DNA of 64,000 bases from assembly GCF_000165425.1 (NCBI RefSeq), contig NW_001799288.1:207584-271583 (forward strand), read 5' to 3'. This document shows, one piece after another, positions 46,207 to 57,163 of this stretch. The translations under genes and the position numbers were made by a program. Below the pieces are notes generated by a model. It did no database searches, had not been told where the DNA came from, and was given only the letters and a program-made list of their open reading frames with translations. Origin of the DNA: Paramecium tetraurelia (Eukaryota; Ciliophora; Oligohymenophorea; Peniculida; Parameciidae). Position 1 is the stretch's first letter. The number at the start of each line of letters is the position of its first letter.

Positions 46207-46974
46207 ATGAACACATAGATTAGATTAATAAGACCTCCAGTTCCAAAATTTAATTTAAATGTTTTTGAAACCAGCAATCTTCATATTATTCCAATTGAGA
46301 AATAAATAAAAGATTCCAAATGCAATCCGACTTCATTAGACAATAATAATTCTGATACTTCATCTTAGAGCAGCCAGGAATGTAATTTTGATAGAAAAAA
46401 ACTATCAGCAATTGTTGAAGAAATGAAAAACGTAATATCTATTTTGGGGTTGAATGAAGATTTATTAAAAATTGCAATACAACTATTTTAACCTCAATTG
46501 TTGTCTGAACTCAAATAAAAAAAATACACACCTATCGCTATAGCCATTGCAGGGTTAATTGCTGTCATAAAATTAACGTGCATCCCTATTACTCAAAAAA
46601 AAATTTTTGCTAAAATTTCAGTTTCAAAATATTTAATCAAAAAAATATTGCTCAAAATCCGAAACAATAATAAATTTGAGTCTGTTGTTTAAATTTTTAT
46701 TAAAACCATCTCATATAATTTGGGATTTAATGAAAGATTCATAAAATTCTGTGTTCAAATTTTTAAGAAAATTCAATAGAATAATTTAATTCAAAAAGAA
46801 CGTGAGAATGTAATTGCAGCTGCAATTGTCAAGTATAGTGGAGACATAATTTTTACTCATAGAGGTGGGATCAGACCATCAGTGATTGCTCAATAAGCAA
46901 AATGTAGTATTGGTACATTTAAGATGTTTTACAAAAAGATATATGAAAAATTCTCATTTTTAAGTAAAAACTGA
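46207..46974 (+). CDS. TFIIB-like protein lacking the zinc ribbon
   Basis: 255 aa, single exon. Two cyclin-like helical repeats are visible: KYTPIAIAIAGLIAVIKLT with a following helix set ISVSKYLIKKILLKI, and ENVIAAAIVKYSGDIIF followed by PSVIAQQAKCSIGTFKMFY, the pattern of TFIIB/BRF core repeats. The N-terminal Zn ribbon (C..C...C..C) of true TFIIB is missing; only scattered Cys are present. It could be a divergent initiation factor, a BRF-like protein or another cyclin-fold protein. Family assignment is moderate; function is inference. Confidence 0.68.
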
Positions 46975-47029
46975 TTGTTTAATCATGATTTCATTAAGTT
47001 TATTTATATTTTTTATTTAAATATATCAA

Positions 47030-48594
47030 TCAATCACTTTCATGGCATAATTTTAGAAACTTATTGTATTTAACAATTTTTTCATATTTAATAGGTGGGC
47101 CAATATTAATATTAGAATTAGGAAGGGAAAACTAATTTATAAAATAAAAGTACAGCAACATCTATGAAGTAAGAGTCTTCAGTATCTACAAGTGAATCCC
47201 CAATAATAAATTGTAATGTAGATTTCTAATATTTAATTTAATATTACTTTTGAAATCAAATAGCTCAGATGATTTTATAACTCTGTAAACGTATTGTATT
47301 CATAAAGAGGCTTATAAATGTAATCTATATTTATTCTTTCGTTATTCATCTGGTTTATCTACTACTCACTCAATTCTGGATTTGTTTATAAAGTCAACAC
47401 TTCACAATGCTTCTTTGCCTTTTCAATATTTGAATATAATCTTCTGCTTCCTAATTTAACCTTAGAGTCTTTAAATTTATTAGTAATTTTAGTCCACCCC
47501 ACAATATCAGAATGATGAATAGGATCCTCCAAATAAACTATATTTGGTTTTTCTTGACATAATTTGAAATAATAATCTATCAATTAATCTGCATCTAATA
47601 ATTTCTTTGGATTGTCTAAGTCGTATTTCTTTTCTTCAGGAACATAAAATAGTTCAGCTAACCAAACCAAACCTAGCTAAACTTAATCCTTCAATTATGC
47701 TGCATCTATTGCTTATTCTATGATCTTCAGATTATCTGGAATTGTATCACCAGGACATATAAAAGTTCCATCTTAATAATATTAAAGGCCAGCTTCTCCT
47801 TTTTTTCCTGAAATAATAGTTTTTTTGACATTGTTAACAACATTCTAGATTTTTTGCACTGCTCCTTCTCCATCACAGATTAATAAAAACTTATAAATTT
47901 TACACTTAGAACCCACTAATTTACTGCCTTATAGTAGATTGAGAAAAATCTTAGGTGTTTTAGCTTCTTAGGTGTTAAATTATTAGCAAAGTAATTTTGA
48001 TAAACTTTAATTCATAAAGTGAGCATGTAAAGGAAGTAAACTAAAAGAAATTTATTGAATAACGTTAATACGATTCTAGAATAGATGAGATTGCATACTG
48101 GATGTTCAGTAAGATATTTCAATAAATTATCATCAACCTATTTTTAATCTTTTGACTTTTTTCCTCTTAATTAGAGAGAAACCTTTTCTATCTCTTAGAT
48201 TGCTTACTTCATGTTTTTCTATTCGTCGTCACTTAAATTTAACATTAATCATACTAAAATATCTCTTATTCTGAGAAAGCCTAAGAAAAGTAAAGTGGGG
48301 AATTGAAATGAAGTTTCTGGTTTTTGAATTAGACTGTGAATATCAATTGGATAGTTGATTTTAACTCATTGTTTAAGACTTCTAAACCAGTAATTTTGTC
48401 TAATTCAATCACAGGAGTTGATAACTGAATCTAAAATAATAAGTTACTTTTCCAAAATATTGAGATAATGTCGTATAGGGATCGGCTGGTTTTTAGGAGA
48501 GGATTGTGTTGACTGCATCCTTAATGATATCCTCAATTTTGTATTGTTCAATATATGCCTTCACTTCTGGAGGGATGTATGGTGATTTAGACAT
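47030..48594 (-). CDS. ENO4-like pseudoenolase with RIIa/DPY30-type N-terminus
   Basis: 483 aa, six exons; introns at 48425-48447, 48232-48254, 48076-48098, 47226-47247 and 47132-47153. The N-terminus YIEQYKIEDIIKDAVNTILS plus KPADPYTTLSQYF matches the RIIa/DPY30 dimerisation-docking fold. The rest follows enolase: ICDGEGAVQKIQ; FYVPEEKKYDLDNPKKLLDA; NIVYLEDPIHHSDIVGWTKI; and the C-terminus PIKYEKIVKYNKFLKL. Catalytic features are lost: the metal Asp in GDDL reads LGSRRL, and the SHRSGETED loop reads GDSLVDTED. ENO4-type proteins are ciliary/flagellar in animals, so a structural ciliary role is likely by inference. Confidence 0.87.
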
Positions 48595-48618
48595 TTAATA
48601 AATATAATTATAATCTAA

Positions 48619-49548
48619 TCAAAATCTCTTGCCACTTGATCCGAATGGAGATGGAAATTCTTATTATTATTTTTGTTTCGGTTTTTATTATGTGAACGAT
48701 TAATCAACGTCATAACTACCAACTCCAGGAAAATTCAGGAATTTATCTTCCCTTTTGCTATATTTATCAAGTGAAATAACTCCAATGGCTTTAGATTTTG
48801 TTTTAATATCATAAGCACCTACACTAGGACCTGCATCTTACTGTTATTAACTAAATCTCTTGGCAGTTGAAGAGAAGCACTAGAATCTCCAAGGTATTTT
48901 TTCTACCTTTATCGAGGAACCATTAAACTCATTGTAATATGCTCCAGGAGGAGGTACTGGTTTATCCTTCATTTTTTCTCTTTGTTATGCCAACTCCAAA
49001 CTGTCAGATGGAAATAAAGAAAATATATTCCTGTGTGCTCAATAGTAAAAATGAGTAATCATACTTTTAGGTTTTCTTCTTTTGGGCAGTCCTGTCATAG
49101 GGGTTTGAGCTCTTGAGTTGTAATATCCTTAGACTTATAATTAGGTGGATTCTTCAATTGAATTTTCTTAATCTGTAATTTATTTCTGATAGACTATTTT
49201 GAGTCTCTTGCCTTTTTATCTAAGGGGCAAACTCTCGAAATTATTAATTGAAATGTCTGCATTTTAAGAGTAACTGAAGCTTCTTCTTTCTGGTTTCTTA
49301 TATTTCTATTCAAACTTCAACCTTTCACCAGGTTTGGCATACGCTGATAATTAAGGACTTGCTAAGGAGACCCTTGGCAAATTGTTAGTGTTGTTTTAAG
49401 GACTTACATTTTACCTAGTATTTATGTTTCTAGCCAAGGATTTTGAAAAATCAATTCCTTTAGCATTTTATTAATGGTTTATTTCGTAATGGCCAACAGG
49501 AGGATTGTAAGTAGGCTGAAAGCAAATCCGATCACTTTTTGAAAACAT
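48619..49548 (-). CDS. Sperm-tail PG-rich repeat (STPGR/SHIPPO) protein
   Basis: 300 aa, two exons (intron 49038-49064, 27 nt). Four degenerate PG-rich repeats: YNPPVGHYEIN; PPPGAYYNEF; AGPSVGAYDIKTK; NFPGVGSYDVDQSF, matching the PGPG.Y signature of ODF3/SHIPPO-type proteins of axonemes. The stretch between repeats 1 and 2 is basic and disordered. The stop is 24 bp beyond the pseudoenolase start on the same strand. Its start is 19 bp from the divergent gene's ATG, so both share a very short promoter. Likely ciliary microtubule-inner or associated protein. Confidence 0.85.
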
Positions 49549-49567
49549 TATTATTTTATTATAATAA

Positions 49568-50033
49568 ATGTTAGGTTTTATATTACTTTTACTAGTTTAA
49601 GCTCAAATTAGAAAATATGATTGGATCAACAATTACTTCGCATTACAATGCACATGTTTAAGTGAATGTTGCATATATGGTTCATTTATTTTAAAAAACG
49701 ACAAAGTTATGAATACAAATTTCGTATAGATAGATGCTAAATTATAAGGATCAGGATGTACTCAATATACTGTTGAAGATGTATTTACAATCATTTTACA
49801 ATAAGGTCATATGTACTCTAGAATCACCTACTGATGTTCAAACTACATTGAGTTGCCCACTGTAAGGTTGGGAATGGTTAGTCTCGAGGGACAGCAATAC
49901 TGGATCAATATATTGGACGGATAACAATAATTGCCAAGGAGTTTGGAATGTAATCGATTTGTCTGCCAATTCAGTGGTTTATATTTTCAGCCCTATTATT
50001 TTGGTTGGAACAATCATCTATCATTTGTTATGA
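49568..50033 (+). CDS. Small secreted or membrane-anchored Cys-containing protein
   Basis: 146 aa, two exons (intron 49781-49805, 25 nt). Signal peptide MLGFILLLLVQAQ; Cys pairs in LQCTCLSECCIYGS; then TLSCPLQGWEWLV and DNNNCQGVWNVID; and a C-terminal hydrophobic helix VVYIFSPIILVGTIIYHLL. Likely a cell-surface protein with one TM or GPI-type tail. No family recognised. It diverges from the STPGR gene. Confidence 0.65.
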
Positions 50034-50215
50034 TTTCATTATACATAGTTTTCAAGCTATTCATTGCACTTTTGATAATTATATATTTTATAATTCTTAT
50101 ACCTCTTCACTTAATCATTTGAATATTATATATAGTTATATTGAAGATAGCTTAGTAATTATAAATAGTATAATAATAAAGTGCAAATAAATACAAATAT
50201 TTTACAATAAAATTT

Positions 50216-51682
50216 ATGTCTGAAATAGAGCAGCTAACTAAATAAAAAGAAGAAATTGAAGCCAGTTAGGCAACTCTTAAAATTTGGTGTTCTTTGAAAA
50301 AGAATCTAACTTAAAAATTTAAGAATCCTTCTGAAGCTTTTAAAGCATTAAAAAAAGAAGGAAAAGAAACATTATCAGTAGAAGATTTTGCAGAATTTTC
50401 AAAAGGATTAGATTTGTAAATATTAACCTTATATTTAGAACAACTGTATTTAAAGATACAACTCTTAACGAGGAAAACTTCATCAAATGTTGGGAACAAT
50501 GGGAATATTAAGCAAAATAAAATGAACATAGATTATAAATGATTGAGGAGAAATTGGAATTATTAAATATTTTGGAACAAAAAGACAAAGATGGTATTAA
50601 ATAATTAGAAGCTTAGAAGAATAAAAAAATATTAAATATTATCCAAAATTGTGATAATTTAGATTAATTACAAGAAAAGTTGGATACTTTAGTTTAAGGA
50701 GGTTAATAATAACAAAAAGAAAAAACTGATATAATCTAAAATGAATCTGAGTGTTTCAATAAAATTTTATAAAAGAAATCTGAAATCAAGCCATCTGAGT
50801 TATCAATTAGCAAATTACAATAAAAATAAAATCCTGAAGCATCTGAGGATAGTTAAATCTAAAACAAGAAAAAGAAAGTCAGCTACTTAGATGGATCCAC
50901 TAATGCATTATAAAAAAGCAAAATCAATTTGAATATTTCCAGTTCCCAATTACAAACAAGTCGACTATCGGCAGCCAATTAAAACAAATAATCCTTTATA
51001 TATGAATCCTAAGTCTAGATATCTCCTACGAAAGGATAACAGTTTCTCAAGAATCCACCAATTACTTAATAACAACAATTGAAGAGTCCAAATGAAGAGA
51101 GGGAAAGCGAAAGAAGGTCTCATAAATCAAATAGAATGAGAGGAGATCTATAATCATATATTTCAGAGCTATTTCACAATGAGAGAGAATAATCATTAAG
51201 ATAAGAACCAAGATTTACTAGAGAAATCGATAGACCATCATATTCTAGTGATTAAAAAGGCCTTTCTGGATTCCCAAATTTTAGAAAATATTTCAAAAAT
51301 CAGTAATAACAAAGAGAACCTTAGTAATTAGAACCTGAATCTACTAATATATCCAAAAGACTCTAAAACATTAGGTATTGAAAACAATTAAATAAGATAT
51401 AAATTAGATGATTTTTAGAACCAGAAACTTACTCAATATAGAACTAAACCTTAAACACTTTAGGATTGGAGTCCAGAGAAACCCATTAGACTTTCTTAAC
51501 AAAAACCTAAATAAGGAAGCAGGAGATCTAGTCCTTAATACACTCCTGGAAATACACATAGACTAAATCTTGATAAGCTAAGACAAGAAAAGCAATAGAA
51601 TTAAGGTTCTGGATAATAAGAGCAAAATGGAGCTGAATCAGGCTTTCTGAACATGGAATAATTGAATCAAACCTTGAAATGA
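50216..51682 (+). CDS. Unknown protein, helical head with disordered tail
   Basis: 473 aa, three exons; introns 50416-50438 and 51375-51396. The first 200 residues are helical with coiled-coil potential (SEIEQLTKQKEEIEASQ; NFIKCWEQWEYQAKQNEHRL). The rest is Ser/Gln/Pro/Lys-rich and basic, with repeated KSPNEERESERR and RSSPQYTPG segments that look phosphorylatable. No domain was recognised. Possibly a microtubule-binding or cytoskeletal adaptor by composition only. Confidence 0.65.
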
Positions 51683-51806
51683 GAACCATAGGCTAATGCT
51701 TGATATATTATGAATAGACGATACAAGATAATAACAATAATATTAAAATTATATAGTTTCTTGTTTTGATTAATATTATGCTGTTCTTTTTTAGCTGAAT
51801 ATGTTT

Positions 51807-52376
51807 TCAATATTCATATGTCTTATTTCCAATATAGAAATCCTTTAAGAATTCGCTCTTTCCTTTAAGCTTTTAATTTTCCAAGTAAGAGTATCCTGCA
51901 TCAGATCTGTTTTAATTAGAAAAATATTGGAATAAATGATCTCTATTCAACATATGCCATTCTGCTTGGTAGAGTAATTCATAGCCACGATACACCTATA
52001 TTTGTAGAAATGCATCATACCCATCTATCAACAGCATCGGGATCTCTTAGGTATGCTCTCTTTCTGATTACATTAGCAACATTAACCATTGCCTATTATG
52101 AATTGCAAGTGACTTCCATATCATGAATTCTTAATAAAAATGGAATAAGTCGACACACTTTTCTATAGAATCTCAACACTTTGAAATGGGCTTAAATAAT
52201 GTTTTTAGAAGGTCTTCCAGTTGTTAAACCTTCAAAGATTTCATTCCCTCTCATTGTTATGTTGTTACCACCATATTACTAATTTATTAAACATAATTTA
52301 CCTTTCCTCTAGCACCATGTGTACCAATTTCTGGGAAGAGATTCAAATTGCCTTGAAAGTTTTAATTTTAATTCAT
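51807..52376 (-). CDS. NDUFA6-like LYR-motif subunit of respiratory complex I
   Basis: 173 aa, three exons; introns 52279-52301 and 51996-52020. LYR-family signature in HFKVLRFYRKVCRLIPF, followed by VANVIRKRAYLRDPDAVDRW and a helix VYRGYELLYQAEWHMLNRDH, matching the NDUFA6 (B14) order of three helices with DP..VD. NDUFA6 is an accessory complex I subunit that recruits acyl carrier protein. The N-terminal 40 residues (NLFPEIGTHGARG) and the tail after DHLFQYF are lineage additions. Assignment is by motif order. Confidence 0.78.
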
Positions 52377-52640
52377 TTATTTATATTATCTTAAGAATAA
52401 AACAAATTTATTAACATATGAATATATTACTCAAAATATCTAATATAGATTCTCTTTCTGCTGAAATTCTTAACTAATTCATGCACAATTCAATAACTTT
52501 TATGATTATTATAGTGAATTTTCAAATGTGTAGTGATCATCACTTAATTCAACTCACTAGATCTGAATCAACGACTGATTTTTCAATTTGTTATTTGTTA
52601 ACAGAATATTGATATTAAAATTTATATTAATAAAATACAA
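52377..52640. other. Intergenic region, AT-rich
   Basis: 264 bp between divergent starts; no coding frame. It should hold both promoters. Nothing specific recognised. Confidence 0.5.
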
Positions 52641-54488
52641 ATGGAAAATAATTAAGAAGGAAATAATCATAATGAAACTGAAGAAGAACATTAAGAAAAT
52701 GAACTTTAAGAAACTGAAAAAAATGGTTAATAATAAAATACCAACCCTAGGCCATAAGAAAATTCCCCTTAAAAATAAAATAGGGAGTAGCAAAATTATA
52801 AATAGCAATAAGAAAGTAATCCTGAAGTCGAAGAGTAATATGATGAGGAGGATATCGATGCTAGTTCATTTACTCCTAGAATGAAAGATGCATGCAAAAG
52901 GGAAGGATTTAAGAAGGAGGACTTAATATAGAAAGGCAAAGACCTGATTAGATTTATGCTGAAATAAAAAGATCCATCAGGTAATGAACTTTGATTTTCT
53001 AAAGGCTAATTGGCAAACGAGGATGTTATATCAATGGTATTCGATCATTTTGAGGAAAAACGCCGACAGAAGATATAAGTTGTACGTCAGATGAGACAAA
53101 AAATCTTGTAGGAGGAATCGCAAGGACTATGGCCAAGTCAGATGTCTAACTCTAGTGTCTTCAGGAGCACTTCATCTTTAGCTGAAAAACGAGAGAAACT
53201 GTTGAACAGTATTCGCAAAAGGTAAGAATTAGAAATAGAAAAAATAATTAATTCAGAATGGAAAATGGAGGAGCTGGCTAGAAATAATGTTGAAAAAGAA
53301 AAAAGAATTCAAGAAAAAGAGAAATAGAGAGAATTGAAAGTCTAATGGTTAAAAGAGCAAGCAGAAAAAAAGAGATTATAACAAGAAGAGGAAAGAAGAA
53401 AGAAGGAGGAAGAAGAAAAGAGAATTTAATTAGAATTGGAAGAGCAATACAGAATTAAAGATTAAAAAAGGAAATAGAGAGAAGAAGAATTAGAGAGAAG
53501 GAGAAAGGAGGAAAATAAATTAAAAGAAGAATAAAGAATAGAAAAATAAAAAAAAATTTAATAAGATAGAGAATAATTCTTATAACGTTAATAAGAAGTT
53601 TAAGATATTAGATTAAAAGAGTTATAAGATAAAGATTTAAGAAGGTCATAAAAATTTGAAGATGAAAGAATCAAAAGGATGGAGAAAGCAGAATAAGAGA
53701 GATTGGAATAAGAGGCTAAATTAGAATAGGTTAGAAAATTAAATGAAGAATAATTAAATAAAAAGAGATTAGATTATGAAGAGAAACAAAAATTTGTTGA
53801 GTAATAAAGACAATTATTTGAATCTTAATAATAAGAATATAAAAAATAGAAAGAGAAGGAAGGAGAAATGAAATAAGAAGAAATAAACAAGGTTATTAAA
53901 TAAAATGAAGAATAAATGAGAAAAAAAGTCTTGGATTATGAAAAAAAACAATAAGAATTGTAATTAAAAAAGAAAAAGTTAGAAGAAGAATAAAAATTCT
54001 TATAAATAGAGAAATAGAAACAATATTACTAGAAAGAAAGAAAGATTCAAGATGTCTTAATTAGAAATGAATAATAGGCTGAATAACACAAAAAAGAATT
54101 ACTAAAAAAATTAGATTAAGCTAAAGTTAAATGTGAGAAAATTGAAAAAGAGAAATAAGAAGAATTAACAAGAAAATTAGCATTTGCTTTTATTAAAGAA
54201 TTAGATAAATAAGATAATTTACAAAGACGTGAATAATTAGATGAACTCAGAAAAGAATAACTGGAGTAAAGAATCAAGCAAGATTTAATTAAAAGCTAGT
54301 AAATTTAACTGGAGAAAGAACATTTAATTAAGATGAGTGAATAATTAAGAAAAGAAGCAGAAGAAAAGAGGCAATAATAACTGTTAGAAATAGAAAAAGA
54401 AAAAAAGAAGAAACATTCAATGAATTCTCACCGAATCGTAACTGATATGAGTAAATCTAAATTATCGAATCGTGGAGGTGAAGAATGA
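52641..54488 (+). CDS. Highly charged E/K/R/Q coiled-coil protein
   Basis: 607 aa, two exons (intron 52981-53004, 24 nt, ends AAAG). Head (1-110): Glu/Asn/Gln-rich and acidic, then FTPRMKDACKREGFKKEDLI; a short Ser-rich segment; then about 400 residues of nearly unbroken charged helix (KEEEEKRIQLELEEQYRIKD and similar), like MAP7/trichohyalin-type single alpha helices or coiled coils. The C-terminus KKKKHSMNSHRIVTDMSKSK is basic. Many Gln are TAA/TAG, so standard-code tracks cut it to short ORFs. Cytoskeletal role by composition only. Confidence 0.75.
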
Positions 54489-55006
54489 ATATTAAATATT
54501 AAATCATCATAATTAATATATATTAATTTTAATTGTAATTAGTTATTAAACATATTGTAGTGCTAATATTTACTAGTATTAATCTAAATAAGATACATGA
54601 TTTTATTATTTTACAATTTATACAACTTTTTTAAAATTATTAATCATCAAATAATTTATTTTGGTTTGATGATTTAACATCAACTTTATTAATTATAAAT
54701 TTTCTAGTCCTTCTTTCCTAAGATAATCTGCTATTAACGATATAGTATTAAATATGATGTGTATTGTAAATTCATCTATTTTCAAATAAGAAAAGGTTAT
54801 TTTAAACGAAAATAATATTAAAAGCTTGGAAGTTTTTAATTTTGAGAATCTACCAAAAATGTAGAAAATGGATAAGTTTAGCATAGAAACTAAAATAAAA
54901 AACAAAACAGATGGCAATGTACTATGAGTTTTGAAATAAGAAAGTTTTGACATCATTGGAGATTACTATTGTTTTAAGAGCAATATTAAAATTCTTAAAA
55001 AAATTA
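54489..55006. other. AT-rich stretch with conflicting ORFs
   Basis: Both strands are open between about 54690 and 54960. The minus frame (start MMSKLSYFKTHSTLPSVLF) is hydrophobic; the plus frame reads KQEKVILNENNIKSLEVFN and is more protein-like but has no good start. One may be a small or decayed gene; neither can be supported. Confidence 0.3.
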
Positions 55007-55564
55007 ATGAATCGTTAAACTAGTTAGCTCTCCCATAATTCCTCGACTTAGTTATTCTATTCACAATATTTAAAGCAACAACAAATAAGTCCGATTGCTG
55101 AAAGATTTAGTGGGGATGAAGTTTCTGAGCTTAGAATGAAAGTTGATTAACTTACGAAATAATTAGAGTTTAAAGAGAAGATGATAAGTGAGATGAGGGC
55201 TCATTAAAAACAATTGATGAATCGCTTACCTGAACCGAAGCAATTTCAATAAGACAATTTTACAGAGAGATTAAAAGAATTTGAATAAAAAATGAAAGAG
55301 AAGGAGGTGTAATTTCAAAATTAATTGATTGAAAGTAGTTTGCTGATGAAAGAAAACCAGAGTTTAAAACAAGAGATTACACGCTTGGAAAACTGTATTA
55401 AAGATCCCTCAATACCAAAGTTCGTTAATTCAATAGTTGATCTGGTAATTCAATGTCATCCAATAAATCATTTTCCTGCCTCGAAACCTGATTTGAGACA
55501 ATGCTGGAGATGGCTGAAAAAGATTCTTAATGATTACATACAACTAAAGTAGCAAAAGCATTGA
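55007..55564 (+). CDS. Small coiled-coil protein
   Basis: 185 aa, one exon. Ser/Gln-rich head, two coiled-coil segments (about residues 45-70 and 85-125; SELRMKVDQLTKQLEFKEKM), and a C-terminal helical module FVNSIVDLVIQCHPINH, CWRWLKKILNDYIQLKQQ with paired Trp. Only 16 bp separate it from the next gene. No family recognised. Structural role plausible. Confidence 0.68.
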
Positions 55565-55580
55565 TTATTTTATTAATATT

Positions 55581-57141
55581 ATGAATAAAGATGGACTTGA
55601 AACTAAATTGAATTTTCTCTAATAGGAAGTAAGATAACTTCAGGAAGAAAACAAAGAACTTCGATAATTACTCCAACTAAATAAGGAGGTAATTAAAATT
55701 CAAAAAGATTGTACATTTAATTCTGTACTTTTTGAAACCATATTTTAAGCAACCAAGCACAAATAATAGCAGAAAAGAGGATATCTACACCAAATAATGT
55801 GAAAACAATTCTGAAAGAGGCTTCTAATCATTGTTTTCGCAATTGTACGAAGAAAATAATTAATTGTATGCTCTTAATGAAGTAATTGCAAAATAAAGAG
55901 ATGAAGCAAGGAGCTAAGTAAATGTTGTAGTTGATTAAAGGCTTTAATATTTGAGCAAATTTGTGAGGATTCAAATTAGCGCAATATGGAACTTCAATTA
56001 GAGAGACAGAATCAATTGTTAGATTTATAAAGAAAATTAAATGAAAAAGATCAACAATTGATTTGTTTGACTGAGAAGCTGTTTGAGTTTCAGAGCAAAA
56101 AGAAGATCAAACAAAAGATAGTATAGAAATCCAAATATTAGTTTAAAGATGGTATCCCCAACTGAAGATGTCTTTGCAGTACTGAATCAAATCGAGTAGA
56201 TGAGAATGTTGATAGGCTAGTTGATTAAGGAGAATAAGTAACTAAGAGACGAGAAAAATAAGATACAAATTCTGATTGATGTTATGTAGAAGTAAGCACA
56301 ACGAAACAAATCAGATTATACGCCTCCAATCCTGTCACCAGACAGAAGCAACGATGAAAGTCCTAAAAATCAATACATTAAAGAAAATAAACAAGTATCC
56401 GGTGCTAAAGTAGATGAATCAAGTTACGTTGAAATATTGCCAGCGAAAGTGAACATTTAATTTTAAAAAAATTCTAACATGTCTGTACCAAAGTTAGATT
56501 TGGCAAAGGCCTAAAAATTGCAATAGTTAAATATACAAAAGCAAGAGGAGATTGAAGAGAAAGAGGAGATAGAAATCAAGGCATTCAAACTTTAATAGTA
56601 AGTTAAAAACAATTAGCAGAAGGCTTAAACTCCATCTGCTGGCAATGCTTTGAACATGTTTGCCAGTCCTAACAAATTATGTGTCTAATTGAATTAGTTA
56701 AGTGACTAAAACAAATCATTATAAAAAGAACTGGCCTAATGTCGATAGAAATTATAGGATGAAATTCTGCTCTCTAAAACTTTGGAAGATCAAGTGAGTG
56801 AGTTGGAAAGGAGAATATCAGATTTGGAAAGTGTTAATGAAATCTTAATCAATTCTTAAACTAAATACGAACAAAAATGGTAAAAGATACACTTATAATA
56901 CATCACTTATAAAGAATATTTCGAAGCCCATGATTAAGTGTATGAAAGTGCAAGAGATAACAGATAAACTCTGTAAACTATGATGAGCCTGCCTATGTCA
57001 GCTAAGCATCGAAAATCAAATGTATCTCAAAATCTAAGGGAGATTGCCTACACTCTTTACAATAAATGCAAGATAGAGGAAAGACTCAAACAGATGGAAT
57101 TTAAAAATGTATCAAACAAGAAGAGATCATCATCTCTTTGA
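55581..57141 (+). CDS. Coiled-coil protein, unknown
   Basis: 494 aa, four exons; introns 55725-55749, 55918-55940 and 56122-56149 (28 nt). Repeated coiled-coil segments: ETKLNFLQQEVRQLQEEN; EQICEDSNQRNMELQLERQN; VLNQIEQMRMLIGQLIKENK; LNQLSDQNKSLQKELAQCRQ; EDQVSELERRISDLESVNEI, separated by Ser/Pro linkers. C-terminus SNKKRSSSL is basic. It sits in a run of coiled-coil genes (55.0-60.5 kb) on the plus strand. No family recognised; centriolar or cytoskeletal role is a guess. Confidence 0.7.
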
Positions 57142-57163
57142 TATTTTTCAAATTATTATAATT

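Noticed and set aside
52557-52808. Hydrophobic minus-strand ORF opposite the charged coiled-coil gene
   Set aside because: Antisense of Glu/Lys/Gln codons (GAA, AAA, TAA) always gives Phe/Leu/Ile-rich frames. The plus strand carries a 607-codon gene with intron.
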